From RFSX01 sp964591455 (lineage in GTDB: Bacteria > Bacteroidota > Bacteroidia > Chitinophagales > Saprospiraceae), in assembly GCA_964591455.1 (NCBI GenBank), contig CAZQDZ010000020.1, forward strand, positions 1-64,000: a stretch of DNA of 64,000 bases. The letters run 5' to 3'. The position numbers and the translations under genes were made by a program. Within the stretch, counting starts at the first letter, position 1; every line of letters begins with the position of its first letter. This document shows, piece after piece, positions 51,896-60,810 of this stretch. The notes below the pieces were generated by a model. The model was not told the origin of the DNA. It saw nothing but the letters and a program-made list of their open reading frames with translations, and searched no databases.

Positions 51896-53926
51896 ATGTC
51901 TAAAGTTATAACTGTCTTATGCCTTCTTGCAATTGCTTCAAGTCCTGGTCAGGCACAGTTATATTGTAGCGAGACAAAAATAACAGCCTCTGATAGTGAT
52001 ATAGATGATAGATTCTCAGATTGCATTGCCACATCAGGAGATAGAGTAGTTGTAGGCTCTGTACTTGATGATGATAATGGGATGAGTTCCGGTAGCATTT
52101 ATATCTATGACTGGGATGGCACAAGCTGGGTAGAGACTAAAGTTACTGCTTCAGATGGCGCTGCAGGAGATTTATTTGGCGCAAGTATAGATATATCAGG
52201 AGATAGGATAATTGTAGGTGCATATCAAGATGACGATAATGGTGTTGGTTCAGGAAGTGTCTATATCTATGATTGGGATGGTAGCAATTGGTTAGAAACA
52301 AAGATCACCGCATCTGATGGTGATGTAGATGATATTTTTGGAATAAGTGTAGGTGTGTCTGGAGATAGGATAATTGTAGGTGCATATCAAGATGACGATA
52401 ATGGAGTCGATTCAGGAAGTGCCTATATATATGATTGGGATGGTACCAATTGGGTAGAGACAAAAATCACGGCATCTGACGGACAAGATTTCGACTGGTA
52501 TGGAGATGATGCTTCTATCTCTGGTGATAGAGTCGTTATCGGTTGTGTAGAAGGTGGTGACGGTGGCCCGGGAGTTGCTTATCTGTATGATTGGGATGGA
52601 ACTTCATGGGTAGAAACAATGATAACTGCATCAGATGGGGACCCTTTTGATTACTTTGGATTTAGAGTTTCCATTTCAGGAGATAGGATGGTAGTAAGTT
52701 CATTTTTTGATGACGTAAATGGGGTCTTTTCTGGTAGCGCTTATATCTACGAATGGAATGGTGCCAGTTGGATAGAAACAAAAATTACAGCATCCGATGG
52801 AGAATCTGGTGACGATTATAGTAGAGATGTAAGCATTTATAATGATCATGTTATTGTTGGGGCTCATTTTGATGATGACAATGGATCCAACTCAGGAAGT
52901 GGTTATTATTATAACTGGGATGGTACCAGTTGGGTAGAAACAAAATTAACCGCATCTGATGGCGCTGCAGGAGATAGATTTGGCAGACAAGTAGCTATAG
53001 TAGATGAGAGAATCGTTATCGCAGCCAATTTTGATGATGATAATGCAACGGACTCTGGTAGTGCCTACATCTATGATTTTTCACCCATGTATTATGCAGA
53101 CTCCGACGGCGATGGATTTGGAGATATGAATAGTTCTATGTCGGCCTGCACTGCCCCTTCAGGGTATGTAACAGATGATACAGATTGTGATGATTCTAAT
53201 GCAAATGTGTACCCAGGCGCTGTAGAAATATGTAATGGCATAGACGATGACTGTGACGGCCAGATTGACGAAGGTGCAGGAGGGAATACTTATTATGCAG
53301 ACTCTGATGGCGATGGATTTGGTGACATGAATATTTCTATGTCAGCCTGCATTGCCCCTTCAGGGTATGTAGCTGATGATACAGATTGTGATGATGCTAA
53401 TGCAAATGTGTACCCAGGTGCAGTAGAAATATGTAATGGCATAGATGATGACTGTGACGGCCAGATTGACGAAGGCGCAGTCGGGAATAATTATTATGCA
53501 GACTCCGATGGCGATGGATTTGGTGACATGAATAATTCCATGTCAGCCTGCACTGCCCCTTCCGGATATGTAGCTGATAATACAGATTGTGATGATGCTG
53601 ATGCAAGTGTGTATCCTGGCGCTCTTGAGATTTGTGATGGTATAGATAATGACTGTAGTGGCATAGCGGATGATAGTACACTTTGTCTATGTCCCAATGG
53701 ATTACAACAGAATACTTTCTTAGGTCATACTATATTCTGGACAGATGCTGCGAATTGGTCTCTAGGCACTGTGCCTACATTATGTGATCATGTGATAATT
53801 CCTGCTGGATTGACTTGTGTATTATTAGCGTCAGAATCAGGAGAATGTTTTACACTAGAGGTGCAAGGAAATGCATCTTTTGAAGTTCAGTCAGGAGGTT
53901 TGTTTGATGTTGTTGCTCCTGGTTAA
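51896..53926 (+). CDS. secreted FG-GAP beta-propeller protein with MopE-type repeats
   Basis: About 676 residues. Signal peptide ending in GQAQ. Residues 25-395 contain seven FG-GAP-like repeats of about 55 residues with the pattern DxFGxSVxxSGDRxxVGA, DDDNGxxSGSxYIYDWDG and TxWVETKITASDG, forming a calcium-binding beta-propeller. Then three 67-residue repeats (YYADSDGDGFGDMN, SACTAPSGYV, DDTDCDD, VYPGAVEICNGIDDDCDGQI), the MopE-like putative metal-binding motif of Bacteroidota. A final beta-strand block follows from CPNGLQQNTFLG. No T9SS tail is visible. Role unknown, probably surface adhesion or binding. The ATG at 51896 is preferred over a TTG at 51890. Confidence 0.85.
   Translation: MSKVITVLCLLAIASSPGQAQLYCSETKITASDSDIDDRFSDCIATSGDRVVVGSVLDDDNGMSSGSIYIYDWDGTSWVETKVTASDGAAGDLFGASIDISGDRIIVGAYQDDDNGVGSGSVYIYDWDGSNWLETKITASDGDVDDIFGISVGVSGDRIIVGAYQDDDNGVDSGSAYIYDWDGTNWVETKITASDGQDFDWYGDDASISGDRVVIGCVEGGDGGPGVAYLYDWDGTSWVETMITASDGDPFDYFGFRVSISGDRMVVSSFFDDVNGVFSGSAYIYEWNGASWIETKITASDGESGDDYSRDVSIYNDHVIVGAHFDDDNGSNSGSGYYYNWDGTSWVETKLTASDGAAGDRFGRQVAIVDERIVIAANFDDDNATDSGSAYIYDFSPMYYADSDGDGFGDMNSSMSACTAPSGYVTDDTDCDDSNANVYPGAVEICNGIDDDCDGQIDEGAGGNTYYADSDGDGFGDMNISMSACIAPSGYVADDTDCDDANANVYPGAVEICNGIDDDCDGQIDEGAVGNNYYADSDGDGFGDMNNSMSACTAPSGYVADNTDCDDADASVYPGALEICDGIDNDCSGIADDSTLCLCPNGLQQNTFLGHTIFWTDAANWSLGTVPTLCDHVIIPAGLTCVLLASESGECFTLEVQGNASFEVQSGGLFDVVAPG
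53090..53670 (+). repeat. three tandem 201-bp coding repeats
   Basis: Units begin at 53090, 53291 and 53492 with TATTATGCAGACTC and repeat every 201 bases (67 codons), differing by few bases. They encode the YYADSDGDGFGD/DDTDCDD modules. High nucleotide identity implies recent expansion within the gene. Confidence 0.9.
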
Positions 53927-53947
53927 CTAAAATTCATAAGCGGTTAT

Positions 53948-53978
53948 GTAATCACCAAAGCTTTAATATTAAGATATA
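53948..53978 (+). repeat. 31-base direct repeat preceding a terminator, copy 2
   Basis: Identical to 51760-51790. Here it lies 22 bases after the FG-GAP gene stop and 5 bases before another terminator stem. The two gene ends therefore share a duplicated trailer. Confidence 0.8.
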
Positions 53979-53983
53979 ATAAG

Positions 53984-54013
53984 GGCTGTTTCCTCTAAGG
54001 ACACAGCCTTTTT
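53984..54013 (+). terminator. intrinsic terminator of the FG-GAP gene
   Basis: GGCTGTTTCC pairs with GGACACAGCC (one mismatch) and is followed by five T. It is the counterpart of the terminator at 51797, next to the same 31-base repeat. Confidence 0.85.
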
Positions 54014-54138
54014 CATACCAGATAGGCCACATTGGATATGGTTTTATAGCACAAATTATTTATATATACTTAACTCATTGTCATGTAGTTAAGATACATA
54101 TTACAAAAATTTATATATTTGAGGTAAATCCAATATTT

Positions 54139-56349
54139 ATGATGTCCTCATTAGCCCAACTTGTTGCACCCCACCACTTACTGGCAGACAATATACCCAG
54201 CCAATTAATTGGTTTTGATTACAGAGAGCACTGTCTCCAATCTGTTTTCTGGAACGTCTACAGGAATCTGGAACAAGGGAAGCGAACTGTCCTTGTTTGT
54301 GATAATGAGAAGGATCTGCAGTATATTTTCTATCTGCTTTCGACTTACAATGTTCATCAGTTATCATTGCTTATTCATAATAATAGCAAGGTCAGCGAAT
54401 CTCTTGTAGAAAAATTCGAACAAGAAGCCAATCGCAAATTAGCCAGCAATCAGAGAAGAGAGACAACCTTATATGATATACTTATAAGTCTTAGAAATAG
54501 GACAGCACAAAATGTCAAAAACCTTAGTGAAGCTATAATCGGCAATAAGTCGGTACTCGACTTACAAGATCTTACACTTTCTGCTAAGCAGTATCAAGAT
54601 GGTTTTATCTCTCATAGTCTTTTTGATGCAATTTCTGGAAGTGATGTGCAAAGGAAAACTGCAATCTATGATCAGGCGCAGAAATTATATAAATCTAAGT
54701 TTCAGTTTCTAGATAGAGAAGTACCTATCAATAAGGAAACTTTGAATAATGAAGATAGGACAGCTATCCTGACAATGATCAATGAACTAATATCTCAGGC
54801 AGAGTTGCTTGAAAATAAAAGCAGCATTGTAGAATCGGCGATAAGACAGAAGGTAGAACTTCAGCACACGAATAGTTTGTCTCAGGTAAAAGATGAGGTC
54901 ATGAACCTCCAAACTTTACTCAAACAATCAAAACCTTATAATGAGACAGATTTAACCAAACTACTTTTTCAAGAGCAAACGTTATTTAAAAAATTAGATA
55001 TTGGATCAGAGGCACCGACAACGGAGGCAGAATTGGAAGAAGGACTGGCAAGAATAAAATATGCACTGGAGAATAGATATGCCTCGCATTATAGAATGAT
55101 TCACCTGGAGACTGAGACCAAGTTGGCTATGCTTACGCCAGCAAGTTCTAGTAGCATGGACATCATGTCTTTCCTTGATGGTGTCAATGAGTTAATGACC
55201 AAAGTCAAACAATATGATATCCTGATAGATTTCAAAGTAAGGAAAAGCACAGCCTTCAAATTTCAGAGAGACAATCTTATAATGCTCAAAAATAGATTGG
55301 AATCTGCCAGATATTTTATAGAAGCCAATCAGGATTATTGGGAGTGGTTAGATTTTCAAGCCTCACTGAGTGATGTAGACAGATCAGTCGTTTCTGAACT
55401 GAAAAGTCAAACAGGGTTTTGGGGGGATGCATTTCAGCGACAGTACCTTGGCTATGTGGTCAATCAGAAGAAAGTAGAAATGGAATCAGTAACTGACCTC
55501 ACATTACCGCTCGGAGAAGCATTAGCAGCTTATACCAATAATCATCATCAAGATATCTTCCATCTCTGGGATGAGCAGAAGAGTATTATAAAGCCAGTCT
55601 CTGATGACTGGAAGTTCTTTTTAGATGAGAATGCCATTAGTTTACTTGATCGTTACCCAGTATTGGTGGTCAGTTCTGATTTCTATAAATCATATGGCGC
55701 CCGTCTGGTAAACGCAACAGATGTTTTTTACTTTGTCGATCACCTACCTAAGGAGCACTACGAACATAAGACATCTAATGTCAGTTTTGGATACAATAAC
55801 AACTACAAAGATGCGCTCCGTCAATCCTCTGCTGACAATAATTCATTTGCGGTATCTACTAATACAGATTCTTCTTACTTGGTCACAAAGAGATTAGAGA
55901 ACATGCCATTGGCTGATAGAAATATTGCAGCTAATTATCTAGGTAAGAAGATGAGAAGATTAGCACCTAAGTATAAGATATATCAATTAAGACATCATGC
56001 CATAATCTCCTTTTGGTCTGATAAATGGAATACACAGCTGCTAGAGCAACTTGCTGAGCAGGGCATTAAAGAAATATTCTCTGATGATGACGCTATAAAT
56101 CTTATCCCAGCCACATTAGCAGACGCGGACAGGTCAGTTCACATATTGCTCGAAGATAATTTCTTTGCAAGAGAATCAGAGGTCACAGTCATCCAACAAC
56201 ACATATTATTGGACGAATTGCAAACAGCAGGTATGACTATAAAATCCTTAGATAATTATAAGTGGATGACTACTGGAAAAAGTGAGTTCCAGAAAATTGT
56301 ATCTGATATAATTCAGTTTGAAGAAACAACGCAGTTCCAAACAGTCTAG
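54139..56349 (+). CDS. large protein resembling a helicase that lacks its Walker A
   Basis: 736 residues, no signal or membrane segment. I see no intact known domain. Residues 47-84 (GKRTVLVCDNEKDLQYIFYL, then LSLLIHNNSK) resemble the post-Walker-A strand of DUF4011-type SF1 helicases (GKsVLfVsEK..AL, then LelHs.K), but no GxxxxGK[ST] precedes it. Residues 504-535 (DRYPVLVVSS, NATDVFYFVDHL) look like their pre-Walker-B region with DEAS lost. A long helical, coiled-coil-prone middle runs about 100-450. Residues 670-709 faintly resemble the terminal nuclease domain of that family. Its stop overlaps the next start by one base. Likely a non-ATPase scaffold or decayed paralogue. The remote resemblance is by eye only. 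Confidence 0.5.
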   Translation: MMSSLAQLVAPHHLLADNIPSQLIGFDYREHCLQSVFWNVYRNLEQGKRTVLVCDNEKDLQYIFYLLSTYNVHQLSLLIHNNSKVSESLVEKFEQEANRKLASNQRRETTLYDILISLRNRTAQNVKNLSEAIIGNKSVLDLQDLTLSAKQYQDGFISHSLFDAISGSDVQRKTAIYDQAQKLYKSKFQFLDREVPINKETLNNEDRTAILTMINELISQAELLENKSSIVESAIRQKVELQHTNSLSQVKDEVMNLQTLLKQSKPYNETDLTKLLFQEQTLFKKLDIGSEAPTTEAELEEGLARIKYALENRYASHYRMIHLETETKLAMLTPASSSSMDIMSFLDGVNELMTKVKQYDILIDFKVRKSTAFKFQRDNLIMLKNRLESARYFIEANQDYWEWLDFQASLSDVDRSVVSELKSQTGFWGDAFQRQYLGYVVNQKKVEMESVTDLTLPLGEALAAYTNNHHQDIFHLWDEQKSIIKPVSDDWKFFLDENAISLLDRYPVLVVSSDFYKSYGARLVNATDVFYFVDHLPKEHYEHKTSNVSFGYNNNYKDALRQSSADNNSFAVSTNTDSSYLVTKRLENMPLADRNIAANYLGKKMRRLAPKYKIYQLRHHAIISFWSDKWNTQLLEQLAEQGIKEIFSDDDAINLIPATLADADRSVHILLEDNFFARESEVTVIQQHILLDELQTAGMTIKSLDNYKWMTTGKSEFQKIVSDIIQFEETTQFQTV

Positions 56350-56798
56350 TGGACATACAATTAGACCTCAATCTTACTAAGTATCATGACCAACTGAAAT
56401 TTTCTCAGACAGATGGTCAGCACACAATATGGGACCCAGTTCGTAAGGAATATTATAAAGTTGCTCCCGAAGAAATTGTCAGACAATCCTGGCTCTTGTA
56501 TTTGCATCATGATTATAAGCAAAGCTATGCCTCCATGTCCGTGGAGAAGCAACTCATTGTAAGTGGACTTAAGAGAAGATTTGATCTGGTCCTATACAAG
56601 AAGTCTCAGCCATATATTCTTTTTGAATTCAAAGCACCAGAACAACCACTCACTTCAGACGTCGGTCTTCAAGTGGCACAGTACAATCAAATCCTACAAG
56701 TGCCCTATATCGTTATAAGTAATGGAATAAGTTCTTATTGCTTTCATGTAGATGCAGAGAAGAAAGAGGTAGAAACAGTAGAGACGTTGCCGTTGTAG
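56349..56798 (+). CDS. HsdR N-terminal-type PD-(D/E)XK nuclease
   Basis: 149 residues, HSDR_N_2-like. The nuclease site reads RRFDLVLYKK (Asp79) and LFEFKAPEQP (Glu93-x-Lys95), with GLQVAQYNQIL supplying the QxxxY motif and VAPEEIVRQSWL the N-terminal acidic/Arg-Gln helix. IVISNGISSYCFHVD closes the fold. In type I restriction this domain cuts DNA; stand-alone versions occur widely in Bacteroidota with unknown function. It starts at GTG whose G is the last base of the preceding TAG, so translation is coupled to the 736-residue protein. No HsdM or HsdS gene is present. Confidence 0.82.
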   Translation: MDIQLDLNLTKYHDQLKFSQTDGQHTIWDPVRKEYYKVAPEEIVRQSWLLYLHHDYKQSYASMSVEKQLIVSGLKRRFDLVLYKKSQPYILFEFKAPEQPLTSDVGLQVAQYNQILQVPYIVISNGISSYCFHVDAEKKEVETVETLPL

Positions 56799-57330
56799 TT
56801 TTGTTTTAATGTTCCATTCGGCGTACGAAGAGCCCTGTGCTTCTCAACACTCCGATCGATTTGAAAAGATGAGGATACGCATCCTTTTCATGTCGACCTT
56901 GCGGAGACATCTCCGTGCTCGCAAAGGGTTAGGTTGATTAGATAGCTGTCTTGCTTTATTTCATGTTCCATTGCGAAAACGGAGAACTCTCTACTCCGCT
57001 GGGTGCCGATCGAGTTGAAAAAGGGGGGTGTAAATGGACACTTTCCAAATCGACCTTGTGGAGATTTCTCCTTGCTCGCAAAGGGGTAGTAGGTTTGTAA
57101 AGTCAGTTTTCTTATTAGAATCATTCCCGATTGCGGACGGAGAACTCTCTACTCCGCTGCGCTGCGATTGAGTGGGAAAGATGAAGGAGTAAACATCCTT
57201 TTCATGTCGACCTTACGAAAATTTCTTCGTGCTCGGTAAGGGTATGCTATTAGGAGAAAAGGAGGTATGTAGTGATCATGATATTAAGTTAGAACTAAAT
57301 TCTATAGATTTATGAAATTCAAAACCATTC
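56799..57330. repeat. degenerate repeat units 1-3 upstream of the GIY-YIG gene
   Basis: Three diverged copies of a roughly 130-bp unit start near 56810, 56964 and 57123. Each has a first half TTCCATTGCGAGAACGGAGA-like and CTCTACTCCGCTGCGCTCCG-like, a homopurine/G tract, then ACTTTCCAAATCGACCTTGT- or CTTTTCATGTCGACCTT-like, and GGAGATTTCTCC followed by GTGCTCG. Units 1 and 3 are most diverged. No gene apart from fragments that translate the repeats. Confidence 0.85.
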
Positions 57331-57642
57331 ATGAGAGACTATGCTTTTTATGTATATATTCTAAGTAATCCCAAAAGGACTGTACTATATATTGGAATGA
57401 CAAATAGTATGGTTAGGCGCCTGGATGAACACATTAAAAATAAATTAAAAGGGAATACTTTTGCTAGCAAATATAATTGTGGTGACATTATTTATTATGA
57501 GGTTTTTCAATATGTAAATGAGGCTATAGCTCGTGAAAAGCAATTAAAGAAATGGAGTAGAAAGAAGAAAGAAGAATTGATTTCATCATATAATAGACAT
57601 TGGCTTACACTAAATGAAAACTTCAAACTAGATAATGAATGA
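57331..57642 (+). CDS. GIY-YIG nuclease-family protein
   Basis: 103 residues, single-domain GIY-YIG endonuclease (UvrC-like/YhbQ type). FYVYILSNPKRTVLYIGMTN holds the two signature tyrosines (VYI...YIG), followed by MVRRLDEHIK with the catalytic Arg and His, FASKYNCGDIIYYEVFQYVN, and EAIAREKQLKKWSRKKKEEL carrying the metal-binding Glu. It should nick or cut DNA, target unknown. It begins at ATG and ends two bases before the half repeat unit at 57644, so the gene is embedded in the repeat array. Codon use is more AT-rich than the surrounding repeats. Confidence 0.92.
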   Translation: MRDYAFYVYILSNPKRTVLYIGMTNSMVRRLDEHIKNKLKGNTFASKYNCGDIIYYEVFQYVNEAIAREKQLKKWSRKKKEELISSYNRHWLTLNENFKLDNE

Positions 57643-58284
57643 TGTATTTGTACTTTCCAAATCGACCTTGTGGAGATTTCTCCGTGCTCGATATGGGTAT
57701 GCTGATTAGATGTGATGACTTAATGAATGTTATTGTTCCATTGCGAGAACGTAGAACCCTCTACTCCGCTGCGCTCCGATCGAGTGGAAAAAAGGGGGGG
57801 TGTAAATGGACACTTTCCAAATCGACCTTGTGGAGATTTCTCTGTGCTCGTGAAGGGTTAGGTTGATTAGATAGCTGTCTTGCTTTATATCATGTTCCAT
57901 TGCGAGAACGGAGAACTCTCTACTCCGCTGCGCTCCGATCGAGTGGAAAAAGGGGGGGTGTAAATGGACACTTTCCAAATCGACCTTGTGGAGATTTCTC
58001 CGTGCTCGATATGGGCATGCTGATTAGATGTGATGACTTAATGAATGTTATTGTTCCATTGCGAGAACGGAGAACCCTCTACTCCGCTGCGCTCCGATCG
58101 AGTTGAAAAAGGGGGGTGTATTTGTACTTTCCAAATCGACCTTATGGAGATTTCTCCGTGCTCGATATGGGCATTAAAAGAATCAGTCGCATTTAGAATA
58201 TTTATGTTGAAGATACATAAGCAATCGTACATGAGTTTAACTATAACAGAATAGTCTATTTTTACAGAAGAATACATTTACGAT
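57643..58284. repeat. repeat units 4-7 downstream of the GIY-YIG gene
   Basis: A 3' half unit (57644-57710) and three full units starting at 57734, 57893 and 58052, exactly 159 bp apart. Units contain TCTACTCCGCTGCGCTCCGA, CGAGTGG with an A/G tract, and CTTTCCAAATCGACCTTGTG followed by GAGATTTCTCCGTGCTCG. Spacers alternate between an ATGTGATGACTTAATGAATG type (after units 4 and 6) and an ATAGCTGTCTTGCTTTAT type (after unit 5 and unit 1), so a two-unit block of about 318 bp was duplicated. GGAGATTTCTCC is a self-complementary hairpin. The last 100 bases before 58285 carry no repeat and no gene. Confidence 0.9.
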
Positions 58285-60810
58285 ATGTCCAGAAATACTT
58301 TCCTTAAAAAAGCCATCCCACATCTTACAGCTGCCCTTATCTTTCTCGCCGTGAGTGCGATTTACTTCACCGCTCAGCTACAAGGCCGCGTAGAAAAGTC
58401 ACATGATATAATAGGCTCTAGAGCCAACTTGCAAGAGGTAAAGCAGGTAGAGACAGAAAGAGGCACGCGTCCTCTATGGACCAATTCGCTCTTTGGAGGT
58501 ATGCCCACTTATCAGATAGATTCTAGGCAGCCTCAGAATATGACCAAGTATGTCGATAGGTCTGCAAGTCTGTTTATTCCGAGGCCCATCGGGATGTTCT
58601 TTGCTTCTATGTTGGTGTTCTATATCATGTTGATACTGATAGGGGTGAATCCTTGGGTGAGTATCCTCGGTGCGCTAGCCTTCGGCTTGACCACCAATAA
58701 TTATGTGTTATACAATGCTGGACATATCACCAAGGTTAAATCTATCATTTATCTAGGTTTGGTTACAGCAGGTTTGCTACTGGCCTTTAGAAAGAAAAAA
58801 TTCCTTTTGGGAGGACTGGTATTCGCGTTGGGGCTGGCGCTAAATCTGTATGCCAATCATATACAGATGACCTACTATTTTTTCCTAACGATACTGATAT
58901 ATGGCATTGCAGAATTTGTCTACCATCTACAAAAGAAAGAACTGGCCCACTTTGGTAAAGCTGCACTATATATTACCATAGGTGGCTTACTGGCCCTTGG
59001 GTCTAGTGCAGGAAAATTAATGACCACTTATGAGTATAGTAAAGATACGATGCGAGGCGATCCTATATTGACCGTAGAAGCCAATGCCCCAAAGACAAGT
59101 AGTAATACCTCTGGGTTGGAGTATGGCTACGCGACAAAGTGGAGTAATGGATGGATGGATTTAGTTGCAGGATTTATCCCAGGTGTGGCCGGCGGGGGCG
59201 GGCTTAATTACTGGGGTCCTAATGAAGATGGTACCGCAGGGCCGGCCTATTATGGGGCTATAATATTTTTCTTATTTATGCTCGGTGCCCTTCTGGTTAG
59301 AGGACCTACCAAGTGGTGGCTGCTAGGTGGTGTTATTCTTATTTCCCTGATATCTATGGGGAAAAACTTCTTCCTACATGGTATGCTCTATGACACCATA
59401 CCCCTATTCAACAAATTCAGGACACCAAATTCGGCGCTCAGTGTCGTGGCATTCTTGGTGCCAATTCTTGGCATGCTGGCATTAAATGAACTTGTGAGTG
59501 GTAGAGTAGATAAAGCCAAAGCAATCCGGTCACTGTACATCGCTGCGGGCTCATTGTTATCTGTATGTCTGTTCCTTGCTTTAGCTGGTGGCTCCTTTTT
59601 TGATTTTACTGGTGCACAGGATGGCGCATATGCACAATATAATATTGATCTGTTTCAAATTAAGAAAGAAAGAGCAGGTACACTTAGTGGCGATTCTTGG
59701 CGCTCATTTATTTTGATACTATTAGCGGCAGGTCTAATATGGACCTATCTCAAGGAAAAGATAAATGAGAAAATATTGTTAGCAGCTTTAGTGGGATTGA
59801 CAGTAGGTGATCTTTGGCTCATCAATAAGACCTATCTAAATAATGATACCAACCCACGTACAGCGACTTTTGTCAAGCCTAGAGAGTACAAGAAAGAACT
59901 GCTCCCTCGAGCTGTGGATGAGCAAATCTTAGGCGATAAGAATCTGGGGTACCGAGTATTTGATATTTCAGGAGGACTGGGTGCGGCGATTAATTCCTCC
60001 GCGGTCACTAATAAGACTTCTTACTTCCATAGAAATACGGGTGGCTACCATCCAGCAAAGTTGCAGAGATATCAAGATATGCTTGACCGTCACATACTTC
60101 CAGAAGGCCAGCGATTGCTGAATGGTCTTCAGCAAGCCACGACATCAGAAACTATAGAACCCATATTAAGAGGCTTGAAAGTCTTTAATATGATGAATAC
60201 AAAATATTTTATCTATAGTGAATCTGGCGCCTTACCTAATCAGAGTGCCCTTGGTCCTGCATGGTTTGTAAATAGCTACAAGATTGTAGATACGCCTAAT
60301 GAAGAAATAGATATGCTCAGTAGTATTAATCCTGCTGAAACGGCGATTATAAATAAAGGTTTTGAGTCAGAATTAGCGGGTGCGAATTTTCTGAAAAGCG
60401 GCACGATAGAACTTACTAAGTACGAACCGGATCATCTTACTTATACTTCCAATTCTGCTTCTGATCAGTTGGCGGTATTCTCTGAGGTTTGGTATGGACC
60501 CGATAAAGGCTGGGAGGCATACATAGATGGTTCTAAGGTCAATCATTTGCGAGCTAATTATGTGCTTAGAGCACTGAAGATACCTTCTGGACAGCATACT
60601 ATAGAATTCAAGTTTAAACCTCGAACGTATGCCATAGGTGGGACTATTTCTCTGATTAGTTCTTTGCTTATAATTTTTGGTCTTCTAGGTTATATAGGAA
60701 CCAATTTCAAAAAGATGAAAGCAGTAGCGCCTGATATCATCGAAGAAGAAAAGCCCGTGGTGAAGAAAGCCAAAAAGAAAGTAAAGAAGAAAAAGCCTGG
60801 GAAGGAGTAG
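58285..60810 (+). CDS. YfhO-family membrane protein
   Basis: 841 residues. An N-terminal helix, a periplasmic segment with GTRPLWTNSLFGGMPTYQID, then about 11 membrane helices (FFASMLVFYIMLILIGVNPW, LGALAFGLTTNNYVLYNAGH), a large extracytoplasmic domain (roughly 490-780) with GYHPAKLQRYQDMLDRHI and VWYGPDKGWEAYIDGSKVNH, and a last helix before a Lys-rich cytosolic tail (KKAKKKVKKKKPGKE). It belongs to the YfhO/GT-C-like family linked to glycolipid or teichoic glycosylation in Firmicutes; in Bacteroidota the role is unknown. Placed just after the repeat array. Confidence 0.85.
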   Translation: MSRNTFLKKAIPHLTAALIFLAVSAIYFTAQLQGRVEKSHDIIGSRANLQEVKQVETERGTRPLWTNSLFGGMPTYQIDSRQPQNMTKYVDRSASLFIPRPIGMFFASMLVFYIMLILIGVNPWVSILGALAFGLTTNNYVLYNAGHITKVKSIIYLGLVTAGLLLAFRKKKFLLGGLVFALGLALNLYANHIQMTYYFFLTILIYGIAEFVYHLQKKELAHFGKAALYITIGGLLALGSSAGKLMTTYEYSKDTMRGDPILTVEANAPKTSSNTSGLEYGYATKWSNGWMDLVAGFIPGVAGGGGLNYWGPNEDGTAGPAYYGAIIFFLFMLGALLVRGPTKWWLLGGVILISLISMGKNFFLHGMLYDTIPLFNKFRTPNSALSVVAFLVPILGMLALNELVSGRVDKAKAIRSLYIAAGSLLSVCLFLALAGGSFFDFTGAQDGAYAQYNIDLFQIKKERAGTLSGDSWRSFILILLAAGLIWTYLKEKINEKILLAALVGLTVGDLWLINKTYLNNDTNPRTATFVKPREYKKELLPRAVDEQILGDKNLGYRVFDISGGLGAAINSSAVTNKTSYFHRNTGGYHPAKLQRYQDMLDRHILPEGQRLLNGLQQATTSETIEPILRGLKVFNMMNTKYFIYSESGALPNQSALGPAWFVNSYKIVDTPNEEIDMLSSINPAETAIINKGFESELAGANFLKSGTIELTKYEPDHLTYTSNSASDQLAVFSEVWYGPDKGWEAYIDGSKVNHLRANYVLRALKIPSGQHTIEFKFKPRTYAIGGTISLISSLLIIFGLLGYIGTNFKKMKAVAPDIIEEEKPVVKKAKKKVKKKKPGKE

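Noticed and set aside
56799..58175. CRISPR array
   Set aside because: The repeated unit is about 130 bp with a 159-bp period, the intervening sequences are themselves repeated rather than unique, and there are no cas genes.
56888..58277. Several 65-80 residue frames within the repeat array on both strands
   Set aside because: They translate the repeat unit itself (LRERRTLYSAALRSS and similar), recur with each copy and depend on repeat phase, so they are by-products of repetition.
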